A DNA stretch of 64,000 nucleotides from Bacillota bacterium (GTDB lineage: Bacteria; Bacillota; Clostridia; Christensenellales; UMGS416). This document shows positions 8,985 to 16,941 of the stretch, piece by piece (within the stretch, counting starts at the first letter, position 1; each line of letters opens with the position of its first letter). Both the position numbers and the translations under genes were made by a program. The DNA lies in the NCBI GenBank assembly GCA_023410875.1, contig JAEYPH010000122.1:40461-104460 (forward strand). Reading direction: 5' to 3'. The notes under the pieces were generated by a model. The model saw nothing but the letters and a program-made list of their open reading frames with translations. It searched no databases and was not told the origin of the DNA.

Positions 8985-9851
8985 ATGCGTGTATATGTGG
9001 TGGGCTTGCAGCGCTGGCACGCGATAGCGGCGGCGGCTGTGGTACTGTTGGCAATCCTGACGGCGGCACTCTGGCCCCGGCCTTCCGCCGGTGAGGGAGG
9101 CTACGCCGAGACGTTCTACAGCACGTCGCAGGCGCTGCCGGTAACGGCCACCGCCGATGAGGGCGCGCTGCTGTGCATCATCATCGACGATTTTGGCAGC
9201 GGCCGCGACGGCGTGCGCCAGATGATGGACATAGACGCCCACCTGACCTTCGCTGTGCTGCCCTATGGCCCCTTCACGACGCAGGACGCCGAGGCTGCCC
9301 ACGAGAAGGGTTACGAGGTCATCGTGCACCTGCCCATGGAGCCCATGCACGGCAGCCTTTCGTGGCTTGGGCCCAACGCGATCCTGTGCAGCCAGGACAG
9401 TGACAAGATATCGGCGCTTTCGGCCATGGCGCTGCACAACGTGCCCTATGCCGTGGGCGCCAATGTGCACATGGGCAGCAAGGCCAGTGCCGATGGTCGC
9501 GTCATGGAGAGCATCCTTAACCAGGTGGCCGCGGCGGACATGTTCTTTGTGGACAGCCGTACCGGCGATAAGAGCGTGATACCGGCCATCGCCCAGCAGC
9601 TGGCCGTGCCCTGCCTGGAGCGCAATGTGTTTCTGGATGGGCAGCAGCCCAAGGCTCATGTGCTCAAACAGCTGGCCGTGGCCCGGGACATCGCCCTCAG
9701 GCAAGGTTACGCCGTGGCCATCGGCCATGTGGGCATAGAGGGCGGCCGGGTGACCGCCGAGGCCATCGCCGAATCGCTGCCTGGCTGGAAGGAGGACGGC
9801 ATCCGCGTGGTGTTCGCCTCGGAGATGTTGGGGATGCTGGGCGAGCGCTGA
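8985..9851 (+). CDS. Divergent polysaccharide deacetylase (DUF610/COG2861 family)
   Basis: 288 aa from ATG 8985 (GGTGGTGAAG upstream; an in-frame ATG at 8952 falls before the likely transcription start). One N-terminal hydrophobic segment, AIAAAAVVLLAILTAALW, anchors or exports it; the rest would be outside the membrane. The NodB-like core LLCIIIDDFGSG, VHLPMEPM and FFVDSRTGDKS matches PF04748. Members are linked to cell-envelope remodelling, but the substrate is unproven. A second deacetylase-fold gene follows. Confidence 0.85.
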   Translation: MRVYVVGLQRWHAIAAAAVVLLAILTAALWPRPSAGEGGYAETFYSTSQALPVTATADEGALLCIIIDDFGSGRDGVRQMMDIDAHLTFAVLPYGPFTTQDAEAAHEKGYEVIVHLPMEPMHGSLSWLGPNAILCSQDSDKISALSAMALHNVPYAVGANVHMGSKASADGRVMESILNQVAAADMFFVDSRTGDKSVIPAIAQQLAVPCLERNVFLDGQQPKAHVLKQLAVARDIALRQGYAVAIGHVGIEGGRVTAEAIAESLPGWKEDGIRVVFASEMLGMLGER

Positions 9852-9902
9852 GGTGAATCAGCGGTGGCCGCGCAGCCATACTAAGGGAAAAAGTATGATG
9901 CT

Positions 9903-10625
9903 ATGAAATACCTGAAATGGATACTGATCTCTCTTGTAGCGTTGATGCTTCTGGGCTACGGCGGTCTGCGGCTGGTGAGCTCGCGGACCTTCCAATTCTT
10001 CGGCGGCCTTACGCACCGGGTACCCATGGAGGAAAAGCGCGTAGCGTTGACCTTTGACGACGGGCCCACGGAGCGGGTGGAATCGCTGCTGGAGTTGCTA
10101 GAACAGTTGGACGTCAAGGCAACGTTCTTCCTGGTGGGTTCGGACATCGAGACATCACCGCAATTGGCCGCAGCGATCGTGCAGGCCGGCCACCAGGTGG
10201 GCAGCCACTCCTGGAGCCACAGGCGCATGGTGCTGGTTACGCCGGGCTTTGTGCGCGAGGAGCTGAGCAAGACCGACGCCGCCATCTGCGCCGCGGGCTA
10301 CACCAGGGACATAGCCTTCCGGCCGCCTTACGGCAAGAAATTCTTGGCGCTGCCTTGGGTGCTCAGGCAGCAGGGTAAGAAGACCATCACCTGGGACATA
10401 GAACCGGAGACCGACAAGGCCACGGCCCAATCCTCCGAGCGCATCGCCCAGGCGGTGCTGAGCGAGGCTCGACCCGGCTCCATCGTCCTGTTGCACCCGA
10501 TGTATTCCGACAAGGCTCTGGAGGCACTGCCGGCCATCGTGGAGGGCCTGCGCGCCCAGGGCTATGAATTCATGACGGTCGATGGCCTGATGGCTTCGGC
10601 AGACGCACAAAAGAGTGGAGAATGA
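9903..10625 (+). CDS. Polysaccharide deacetylase (NodB homology domain)
   Basis: 240 aa. N-terminal membrane anchor ILISLVALMLLGYGG, then the NodB domain: TFDDGP with Asp52/Asp53, the zinc motif HSWSH, and RPPYG. These residues are those of active peptidoglycan or chitooligosaccharide deacetylases of carbohydrate esterase family 4. Probably acts on cell-wall N-acetyl sugars outside the membrane. ATGA overlap couples it to the metallopeptidase downstream. Confidence 0.9.
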   Translation: MKYLKWILISLVALMLLGYGGLRLVSSRTFQFFGGLTHRVPMEEKRVALTFDDGPTERVESLLELLEQLDVKATFFLVGSDIETSPQLAAAIVQAGHQVGSHSWSHRRMVLVTPGFVREELSKTDAAICAAGYTRDIAFRPPYGKKFLALPWVLRQQGKKTITWDIEPETDKATAQSSERIAQAVLSEARPGSIVLLHPMYSDKALEALPAIVEGLRAQGYEFMTVDGLMASADAQKSGE

Positions 10626-11308
10626 CTGAAGCACCAAACCCAATCTCGTTCGAGCTGATCCGCGCCAAACGCCGCTCGCTGTCCATCGCCGTGACGGCGC
10701 AGGGCAGCGTGGTCGTGCGTGCGCCCATGCGCATGAGCCGGCGAGACATCGACACGCTGGTACAGGGCAAGCGGCCGTGGATCGAGGAAAAGCAGGCCGA
10801 AGCCGCGCGCCGCGCGGCGCTGCACCCCCAGCAAGAGGCCGCCGCAGGAGAAGAGCTGCTCTACCTGGGCCAACCGCTGCTGCTGGTGTTCAGCGACGCC
10901 GTTCGCCGGCCGGAACTGCTGGAGCACACGCTGGCGCTGCCCCGCGCCTGGCAGGCCCAGGCCGACGCGGCGGTGCGCGCGTGGTACCGGCGGGCGGCGC
11001 TGGCACATCTTCGGGAGCGTGTGGCCCACTTCTCCCGGTTTTATGGCATCCCTTATACCTCGGTGGGCGTCACGTCGGCGCGCCGCCGTTGGGGCTCCTG
11101 CAGTGCCGGTGGGCGGCTCAACTTCGCGTGGAGGCTGATCCTGTGCCCGCCGGACGTCGTGGATTATGTCGTCGTGCATGAGCTGTGCCATGTGCGCGAG
11201 CTCAACCATTCGGCGGCCTTCTGGGCGCACGTGGAGGCCATTTTGCCCGACTATCGGCGCCGGCTGGCGTGGCTCAAGGAGCACAACGGCATACTGAACC
11301 TTTTCTGA
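10622..11308 (+). CDS. YgjP-like M48-family metallopeptidase (DUF45)
   Basis: 228 aa. Zinc protease motif HELCH at residues 186-190 with a third ligand His196 in NHSAAFW, as in the YgjP/DUF45 family. The central ARRRWGSC segment is also diagnostic. No signal peptide or membrane segment, so cytoplasmic. Physiological substrates of this family are unknown. The start overlaps the deacetylase stop by 4 bases. Confidence 0.9.
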   Translation: MTEAPNPISFELIRAKRRSLSIAVTAQGSVVVRAPMRMSRRDIDTLVQGKRPWIEEKQAEAARRAALHPQQEAAAGEELLYLGQPLLLVFSDAVRRPELLEHTLALPRAWQAQADAAVRAWYRRAALAHLRERVAHFSRFYGIPYTSVGVTSARRRWGSCSAGGRLNFAWRLILCPPDVVDYVVVHELCHVRELNHSAAFWAHVEAILPDYRRRLAWLKEHNGILNLF

Positions 11309-11332
11309 TACACTTCTAAAGACAACGAAGCA

Positions 11333-11361
11333 TTGACAATATAGCGTTCGTGGCATATACT
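11333..11361 (+). promoter_or_regulatory. Promoter for 11409-11828
   Basis: Perfect TTGACA (11333-11338), 17-bp spacer, TATACT (11356-11361). Confidence 0.75.
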
Positions 11362-11408
11362 GGAAGCAGTGAACGCTGCCGTGGTGGGTGGCGGGGTAGG
11401 AGTGTGTC

Positions 11409-11828
11409 ATGGTGAGGTTCTGCAAGGTTCTTGCCGTCATCGTCTATGTGCTGGGCTTCATCGTGGGCATTACGAGCTGCAGGGCCACGGTGTACGAGTC
11501 GGGCACTTTGCTGGGTATGCTCACCGCGCTGTTCTGTTGGCTGCTGGCGTTTGTGGGTGGATCGGTGTTCATGGTTCTGGCCCATGTGTTGGAACGCGTA
11601 AGTGCTCTGGAAACCTCCCATGGCGACAGCCTCAACGCCGTGCAAGAGCTGGACGACCAGTTGAAGGCCGTGCGGCGGTCGGTGGGGGGCGAATCGGAGC
11701 CCGCGTTGCAGCCGCCGCCGGTGGCCAAGCGCATCGCCCAGCGGCCGGACACCTGGACGTGTAAAAAGTGCCACGCTGTGAACCAGCGCACGGACCTGAC
11801 CTGCCGCGATTGCGGCGCTTATCGCTGA
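11409..11828 (+). CDS. Small membrane protein with C-terminal RanBP2-type zinc finger
   Basis: 139 aa with AGGAGTG before ATG. Two hydrophobic segments fill residues 1-60, then a short coiled coil (LERVSALETSHGDSLNAV), a Pro/Ala linker, and a C-terminal finger TWTCKKCHAVNQ...LTCRDCG. The finger fits W-x-C-x2-C-x3-N-x6-C-x2-C, the RanBP2-type pattern. Such fingers bind RNA or protein in eukaryotes; bacterial roles are not established. Own promoter, and a new promoter follows, so it stands alone. Confidence 0.8.
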   Translation: MVRFCKVLAVIVYVLGFIVGITSCRATVYESGTLLGMLTALFCWLLAFVGGSVFMVLAHVLERVSALETSHGDSLNAVQELDDQLKAVRRSVGGESEPALQPPPVAKRIAQRPDTWTCKKCHAVNQRTDLTCRDCGAYR

Positions 11829-11854
11829 TCCAGGGAAAATTCCTTGCGCACTGC

Positions 11855-11883
11855 TTGCCAACCAGATTACTGGGTAATATAAT
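11855..11883 (+). promoter_or_regulatory. Promoter of the cysS T-box transcript
   Basis: TTGCCA (11855-11860), 17-bp spacer, TATAAT (11878-11883); start near 11890. Confidence 0.8.
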
Positions 11884-11889
11884 AGAGCA

Positions 11890-12146
11890 ACAAACAATCG
11901 CCGAGGATAAAGTAGAGTACCCTTTGTGCAGCCATCAGAGAAGCGGGGTCGCCGGCTGAAAGCCCTGCCAGGCAAACAAATGGGGAAGTGCGCTTTGGAG
12001 GCTGCCGCCGGAAGGGCCTGTCGGGTCTTTTATGGCGGACGGTGCCGCACCGTTAACAGCGGGCCAAAGGTTCGGCATTTAACCGGACGATGTGGAGTGG
12101 AACCGCGAAGCTGGCCTTCGCCTCTATGAGGGGCGGAGGCTTTTTG
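11890..12146 (+). ncRNA. T-box leader (tRNA-Cys responsive riboswitch)
   Basis: Leader of about 255 nt before cysS. The T-box consensus is present as GTGGAGTGGAACCGCG (12092-12107), which pairs with the acceptor end of uncharged tRNA. The terminator that competes with it is GCCTTCGCCTC / GGGGCGGAGGC followed by TTTTT (12114-12145). Upstream AGAGAAGCGGGG and GGCTGAAAGCCCTG resemble conserved Stem I parts, and a UGC (Cys) triplet at 11989-11991 is a good specifier candidate. Uncharged tRNA-Cys should promote readthrough into cysS. Confidence 0.9.
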
Positions 12147-12167
12147 ATTGGAAATGGAGGAGCCTCA

Positions 12168-13559
12168 ATGAAGCTGTTCAACACGATGACGCGAAAGAAA
12201 GAGGACTTTGTGCCGCTGCACGAGGGCAAGGTCGGCATGTATGTGTGCGGGCCCACGGTGTACAACTACATCCATGTGGGCAACGCCCGGCCCATTCTGG
12301 TGTTCGACGTGCTGCACCGGTATCTCAAGCACCTGGGATACGACGTCAACTTCGTTTCCAACATCACCGACATCGACGACAAGCTGATCAACCGCGCCAA
12401 GCTGGAGAACACGACGGTGGAGGCGCTGGCCACACAGTATGGGGCTGCTTACTTTGAGGATCTGGCCCGCCTGGGGGCGCTGCCCCCCACCCATACGCCC
12501 AAGGCCACCGACCACATCGAGGACATGCTGCAGATCATCGGCGCGCTGGTGGGCAAGGGCCTGGCCTATGCGCCGGGCAATGGCGACGTGTACTTCGACA
12601 CCCAGGCGCTGCACGGCTATGGTAAGCTCTCCGGGCAGGACATGGAGGAGCTGGAAGCCGGCGCCCGCGTGGAGGTGGACGAAATCAAGCGCCACCCGAT
12701 GGACTTCGCGCTGTGGAAGGGATACAAACCCGGCGAGCCCTTCTGGGAATCGCCGTGGGGCCGCGGCCGCCCCGGCTGGCACATCGAGTGCTCGGCTATG
12801 GTCATGAAATACCTGGGCGAGACCGCCGACATCCACGCTGGCGGAGTGGATTTGATCTTCCCTCACCACGAGAACGAGATCGCCCAGAGCGAGGGCGTCA
12901 CGGGCAAGCCCTTTGCCAACTACTGGCTGCACAACGGCCACCTGAACATCGACAACCAGAAGATGAGCAAGTCCTCGGGCAATTTCTTCACACTGCGGGA
13001 TATCCTGGCCAAGTTCGACGCCGAGGTGCTGCGGCTGTTTATGCTGGGCGCCCACTACCGCAGCCCGCTGAACTTCACCTTCGAGCTCATGCAGAACACC
13101 GAGAGCGCGTTGGCCCGGCTCTACACCGCCAGAGACAACCTGACCCATTTGCTTGGTGGAGCGACCGAGGGCGAAGCCGCGCCCGATGAGGCGGCGCGGC
13201 AGGCGCTCAGTGACTTCACTGCGGCGCTGGATGACGACCTGAACACCGCCGACGCCATCGGCGTGTTGTTCGAGTATGTGAAGGGCCTCAACACCCGCTA
13301 CATCACCGAGGGGGCTCAAGCACAGCCCGCCGAGGTTCGCGGGGCCCTGCAGACGCTGCTGGCCATGAGCGGAATCCTGGGTCTGCTGCAAAAGAAGGCT
13401 GAGGGCATCCCGGCGGACGTGCAGAAGCTTGTGGACGAACGCGCCGCCGCACGAAAGAACCGCGACTGGGCCGCAAGCGACCGCCTGCGCGATGAGATCA
13501 AAGCTCTTGGATATCTCGTGGAGGACAGCAAGGAAGGGCAGAAAGTAAGGGTTTTATAA
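12168..13559 (+). CDS. cysS: Cysteine--tRNA ligase
   Basis: 463 aa from ATG 12168 (GGAGG upstream, just after the T-box terminator; an in-frame ATG at 12090 lies inside the T-box and is not used). Class I synthetase that charges tRNA-Cys. The HIGH motif appears as IHVGN, KMSKS is exact in NQKMSKSSGNF, and zinc ligands are in VCGPTVY, ECSAM and FPHHENE. Length is normal for the family. Downstream is a structured RNA and terminator rather than the more usual mrnC/rlmB. Confidence 0.97.
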   Translation: MKLFNTMTRKKEDFVPLHEGKVGMYVCGPTVYNYIHVGNARPILVFDVLHRYLKHLGYDVNFVSNITDIDDKLINRAKLENTTVEALATQYGAAYFEDLARLGALPPTHTPKATDHIEDMLQIIGALVGKGLAYAPGNGDVYFDTQALHGYGKLSGQDMEELEAGARVEVDEIKRHPMDFALWKGYKPGEPFWESPWGRGRPGWHIECSAMVMKYLGETADIHAGGVDLIFPHHENEIAQSEGVTGKPFANYWLHNGHLNIDNQKMSKSSGNFFTLRDILAKFDAEVLRLFMLGAHYRSPLNFTFELMQNTESALARLYTARDNLTHLLGGATEGEAAPDEAARQALSDFTAALDDDLNTADAIGVLFEYVKGLNTRYITEGAQAQPAEVRGALQTLLAMSGILGLLQKKAEGIPADVQKLVDERAAARKNRDWAASDRLRDEIKALGYLVEDSKEGQKVRVL

Positions 13560-13575
13560 GGTTGACGTGTGGCCT

Positions 13576-13788
13576 ACAGTGCGAACCGACCGACGATTGA
13601 TTCGGCGGGAGGAAACGATACTGGGATCAGTCACGGCAACAAAACCGCCCGCAGGCGATCCAACGCAATCAAAAAATATGTATGAGGATGATAGATAAGA
13701 TATCGTTCGGCGACCGTCATCGGCGGACGATAACCGTCACCCTTGACAAGGCATCTGAATCGCCGAGGCGCAACAGCGCCGAAGGCGA
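13576..13788 (+). ncRNA. Structured RNA element, copy A (3' of cysS)
   Basis: About 213 nt between cysS and a terminator. It shares its order of blocks with copy B at 14312-14520: a 5' block GATT-N-ATTCGGCGGGAGG, a GCCCGC-type hairpin, a stem ATCGT/ACGAT (13702-13706, 13727-13731) around a 20-nt loop 16/20 identical to copy B, and a 3' double hairpin TCGCC...GGCGC-AACA-GCGCC...GGCGA (13760-13788). Stem changes relative to copy B are compensatory. No clear promoter of its own, so probably read through from cysS. Family not proven; size and style recall the raiA motif of Bacillota. Confidence 0.7.
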
Positions 13789-13791
13789 AAA

Positions 13792-13829
13792 AAAGCCCGG
13801 AGGTTCGAGAATTCGACCGTCCGGGCTTT
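13792..13829. terminator. Bidirectional intrinsic terminator
   Basis: AAAGCCCGGA (13792-13801) pairs with TCCGGGCTTT (13820-13829), flanked by A and T tracts. It can stop rightward transcription of RNA copy A and leftward transcription of the small gene at 13829-14071, whose stop codon abuts it. Confidence 0.85.
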
Positions 13830-14071
13830 CAGTTTGCGTAGTCTCGGTGTTCCTGGGCCTGGGCCGGCTTGATGCCGGTGAACCGCAGCTGGCGCTCATA
13901 GGCGTCTCCATCGGCGCCTACACGCTTCTTTAGGATGACCCTGCGCTCCTGCCGGTTGCAGTGGATGCATTCGCTGTGGTTGACCACGGTGAACAACTCC
14001 CCGCCGAACAGCAGGCCCCGCCGGTCATAGGTGCGCCCCGTGGACTGGTAGACATGGTTGCAGCGTTCCAT
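13829..14071 (-). CDS. Small zinc-ribbon-like hypothetical protein
   Basis: 80 aa from the ATG at 14071, chosen because AAAGGAGGTGAAG is ideally placed; a longer in-frame extension to 14209 lacks such a site. MERCNHVYQ near the N-terminus and SECIHCNRQ around residue 35 supply cysteines that could bind zinc. The rest is basic with no recognised family. It lies antisense between the two copies of the structured RNA. Confidence 0.7.
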   Translation of the reverse strand: MERCNHVYQSTGRTYDRRGLLFGGELFTVVNHSECIHCNRQERRVILKKRVGADGDAYERQLRFTGIKPAQAQEHRDYAN

Positions 14072-14210
14072 TTGCTTCACCTCCTTTCCTTTCCAGCTAT
14101 AGTATGCCACAAATGGGTTAAGAACCATTGAATCCAATGTTAATTCCATGTTAAATTGCGTTTTTAGCGCTGAAAAAAGCGCCATATATGGTGGTTTTCT
14201 TTGCTGCAAA

Positions 14211-14240
14211 TTGACAAATGAGGCTTCTGTGCGGTAGTAT
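14211..14240 (+). promoter_or_regulatory. Promoter for RNA copy B and ruvC
   Basis: Perfect TTGACA (14211-14216), 18-bp spacer, TAGTAT (14235-14240); start near 14247, giving a ruvC leader of about 285 nt that contains RNA copy B. Confidence 0.75.
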
Positions 14241-14311
14241 GGACTGGTAAAAAACAGTTCCTACAGGCGAACAAAAGTACTGCTTATGAAGGCTCTTATG
14301 TGGTGCACAGC

Positions 14312-14520
14312 ACAGTGCCGACCGACGATTCATTCGGCGGGAGGAAACGAAAAATAGGTGCAAGGGCGGTATAAAGCCCGCCAGCAGGCGAGTCGTCGCT
14401 TTGTAAATAGGTAGATGGATAAGGCAGAGAGGTCGCCCGGCGACAGCTATCGGCGGGCGACAAAACGGCAAAACTGGCGAGTCGCCTTAATCGCCGACGG
14501 CGTAACAACACCGACGGCGA
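14312..14520 (+). ncRNA. Structured RNA element, copy B (ruvC leader)
   Basis: About 209 nt, homologous to copy A at 13576-13788. It has the same GATTCATTCGGCGGGAGG block, a GCCCGCC hairpin, the stem GTCGC/GCGAC (14432-14436, 14457-14461; ATCGT/ACGAT in copy A, two compensatory pairs), and the 3' TCGCC...GGCGT-AACA-ACACC...GGCGA unit (14491-14520). It ends 11 bases before the ruvC start, so a cis role on ruvC translation is possible; alternatively it is an independent RNA processed from the leader. Confidence 0.7.
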
Positions 14521-14531
14521 AAGGAGCAGAT

Positions 14532-15029
14532 ATGCGAATCATTGGCATCGACCCTGGGCTGGCGATCGTGGGCTATGGCATCATCGATGAGGACCGCGGC
14601 CGGCTCAAGCTCGTGGACTATGGCACGGTGACGACGCCGGCGGGCATGGCCATGCCCCGGCGGCTGTCCATCGTGCACGACGGCGTGGCCCACATCGTAA
14701 AGACCTACCAGCCCGACGCCATAGCCTTCGAAGAATTGTTCTTCGCCAACAACGTGACCACGGCCATCGCCGTGGGGCAGGCCCGGGGTGTCGCGATCAT
14801 CGCCGCGCGTAACTCGTTTTCCGGCGAAATCTACGAATACACGCCCATGCAGGTCAAGCAGGGCATCACCGGCTACGGCAAGGCCGACAAGGCTCAGGTG
14901 CAGCAGATGGTGCGGTTGATCTTGAACCTGGACCACATCCCCAGGCCCGACGATGCCGCCGATGCGCTGGCCATCGCGATCTGCCAGGCCAACGCTCACA
15001 AGCTCAGTCAACCGTTCATCATGAAATAG
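14532..15029 (+). CDS. ruvC: Crossover junction endodeoxyribonuclease RuvC
   Basis: 165 aa from ATG 14532 (AAAGGAGC upstream; the frame extends further left, but only through RNA element B). Resolves Holliday junctions with RuvAB. The catalytic acidic residues are visible in GIDPGL, AFEELFF, and RPDDAADALAIA. Normal family length. First of the ruvC-ruvA-ruvB-queA series, though a 256-bp hairpin-rich gap separates it from ruvA. Confidence 0.97.
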   Translation: MRIIGIDPGLAIVGYGIIDEDRGRLKLVDYGTVTTPAGMAMPRRLSIVHDGVAHIVKTYQPDAIAFEELFFANNVTTAIAVGQARGVAIIAARNSFSGEIYEYTPMQVKQGITGYGKADKAQVQQMVRLILNLDHIPRPDDAADALAIAICQANAHKLSQPFIMK

Positions 15030-15078
15030 TCTCTGCTGTATAAAGTGTATAGTTCGTGAAAGAGAGTATGTGTTTCGC

Positions 15079-15214
15079 GCCTTCGGGCACGATGCTCGTC
15101 GCCGAAGGCGACGACAGGCAATGCGCAAGCGCATTGCCTGCGAGACCAAAGGGCTTTCCTATCGCCCAGGATGCATGGTCGAGCAGGAGCCGCCGGCTCC
15201 GGCCAGACCTTTGG
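15079..15214 (+). other. Hairpin array in the ruvC-ruvA gap
   Basis: Successive hairpins: GCC-TTCG-GGC (15079-15088), CGTCGCC-GAA-GGCGACG (15097-15113), CAGGCAATGCG-CAAG-CGCATTGCCTG (15115-15140, 11-bp perfect stem), and GGAGCC-GCC-GGCTCC (15186-15200). CCAAAGG (15146-15152) can pair with CCTTTGG (15208-15214) to enclose the last one. No ORF with a ribosome-binding site. Could be a small RNA, an mRNA-processing element or a repeat unit. Confidence 0.6.
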
Positions 15215-15285
15215 AAACCTTCGGACCCATTCTCTTCATGGGGTATGCTAGTATATGACATGATGGTTCCTGCGAAAGGAGTTTT

Positions 15286-15882
15286 ATGTACGCATTTATT
15301 AAAGGGAAACTGGAATACAAGGACAGAGACTTCGCCGTCATAGAGGCCGGCGGCGTGGGCTATGAGATCTACGCCAGCACCCGCACGCTGGGCGACCTGC
15401 CTGCCGCCGGCGAGCAGGCGCGGCTTTTTACCTATCTTTATGTGCGCGAGGACGCCATGGCGCTCTTCGGCTTCGGCAGCCGGGAGGAGAAGGCCATGTT
15501 CCTGCGGCTGCTGGGCGTAACCGGTGTGGGACCCAAGTTGGCCATGGCGATATTGGGCGGCATGACCGTGGGCGAGCTGGCCGTGGCGCTGGTCACCCGG
15601 GACGCCCGGGCCATCAGCCGCATCCCCGGCGTGGGCAAGAAGACCGCCGAACGGATGATACTGGAGCTGCGCGAGGGCGTGGCCCAGGAGGAGCTGGCCG
15701 CCGGGGCCGGCGGCGGCGCTGCGATGCCCGCCGGCGGCGGGGCCACCCAGGAGGCCATCTCCGGCCTCATGGCGCTGGGCTTTTCGTCGGTGGAGGCCAC
15801 CCGGGCGGTGGGCGCCGCCGGCGACGTGGGCAGCGCCGAGGACATCATACTTCGCGCCCTCAAGGCGCTGGACAGGCGGTGA
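15286..15882 (+). CDS. ruvA: Holliday junction branch migration protein RuvA
   Basis: 198 aa with AAAGGAG before ATG. RuvA tetramers bind the four-way junction and load RuvB. N-terminal OB domain MYAFIKGKLEYKDRDFAVIE, helix-hairpin-helix motifs LLGVTGVGPKLAMAIL and ISRIPGVGKKTAERMI, then a Gly/Ala-rich linker and the C-terminal RuvB-binding domain (AISGLMALGFSSVEATRAV). Separated from ruvB by 6 bases. Confidence 0.97.
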   Translation: MYAFIKGKLEYKDRDFAVIEAGGVGYEIYASTRTLGDLPAAGEQARLFTYLYVREDAMALFGFGSREEKAMFLRLLGVTGVGPKLAMAILGGMTVGELAVALVTRDARAISRIPGVGKKTAERMILELREGVAQEELAAGAGGGAAMPAGGGATQEAISGLMALGFSSVEATRAVGAAGDVGSAEDIILRALKALDRR

Positions 15883-15888
15883 TCGGAG

Positions 15889-16941
15889 ATGGCTGAGGAG
15901 CTCAACCGGCACATTACCAGCTACAAGCGCGAGGAGGACACCGAGGAATTCACGCTGCGTCCGCGGTCCATGGACGAATACATCGGCCAGACCAAGGTAA
16001 AAGGCCAGCTGGAGATCTTCATAGAGGCCGCGCGCCAGCGCGGCGAGGCGCTGGACCACGTGCTGCTCTATGGTCCGCCGGGTCTGGGCAAAACCACGCT
16101 GGCCAACATCATCGCCACCGAGATGGGCGTGCAGATTCGCATCACGTCCGGCCCGGCCATCGAGCGCCCCGGCGATCTGGCCGCCATCATCACCGGCCTC
16201 AACCGGGGCGACGTGCTGTTCATCGACGAAATTCACCGGCTCAACAGCGCCGTGGCCGAGGTGCTCTACCCGGCCATGGAGGATTACAAGCTGGACATCA
16301 TCATAGGCAAGGGGCCCGGCGCTCGCTCGCTGCGCATGAACCTGGAGCGCTTCACGCTGGTGGGGGCCACGACCCGCGCCGGCATGCTCACGAGCCCGCT
16401 GCTGGACCGCTTTGGCGTGGTCAGCCGCCTGGAGCTCTACGGCGTGGAGGAACTGAAGACCATCGTGCGCCGCTCTGCCGGTATCCTGGGCGCGCCCATC
16501 GACGAGCTTGGAGCCCAGGAGATCGCCGGCCGCTCCCGGGGCACGCCCCGCATCGCCAACCGCCTGCTGCGCCGCGTGCGTGACTTTGCCCAGATCAAGG
16601 CCGACGGCGTGATCACCTCCGACGTAGCCAACGCCGGATTGGATCTGTTGGAAGTGGACAAGCTGGGCCTGGACCACGTGGACCGGCGCATTCTTGAGGC
16701 CATCATCGAAAAGTTCAGCGGCGGCCCCGTGGGGCTGGACACGCTGGCTGCCGCCACCGGCGAGGAGGCCGTGACCATCGAGGACGTCTACGAGCCCTTC
16801 CTGATGCAACTGGGCTTCCTGAACCGTACGCCCAGGGGCCGCGTGGTGACCGCCCGCGCCTACCAGCACATGGGCAGGCCCGTGCCCGCACGCCTCATGG
16901 ACGGCGAGATTCTGCAGAGCTTCCTGGGGGATTTGTCGTGA
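15889..16941 (+). CDS. ruvB: Holliday junction branch migration ATPase RuvB
   Basis: 350 aa. AAA+ motor of the RuvAB complex. Walker A YGPPGLGKTT, Walker B FIDEIHRLN, sensor 1 GATTRAG, arginine-finger region, and the C-terminal winged helix ending in ARAYQHMG. Full family length. Stop overlaps the GTG start of queA. Confidence 0.97.
   Translation: MAEELNRHITSYKREEDTEEFTLRPRSMDEYIGQTKVKGQLEIFIEAARQRGEALDHVLLYGPPGLGKTTLANIIATEMGVQIRITSGPAIERPGDLAAIITGLNRGDVLFIDEIHRLNSAVAEVLYPAMEDYKLDIIIGKGPGARSLRMNLERFTLVGATTRAGMLTSPLLDRFGVVSRLELYGVEELKTIVRRSAGILGAPIDELGAQEIAGRSRGTPRIANRLLRRVRDFAQIKADGVITSDVANAGLDLLEVDKLGLDHVDRRILEAIIEKFSGGPVGLDTLAAATGEEAVTIEDVYEPFLMQLGFLNRTPRGRVVTARAYQHMGRPVPARLMDGEILQSFLGDLS

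Noticed and set aside
12090..12167. N-terminal extension of cysS from ATG 12090
   Set aside because: It lies within the T-box antiterminator and terminator; the true start with GGAGG is 12168.
12165..13391. Long minus-strand frame opposite cysS
   Set aside because: Antisense shadow of a certain synthetase gene with no start signals.
15019..16869. A 616-codon open frame on the minus strand across ruvA-ruvB
   Set aside because: It is the complement of two certain genes, arises from GC-rich third positions, has no matching ribosome-binding site and no recognisable protein family.
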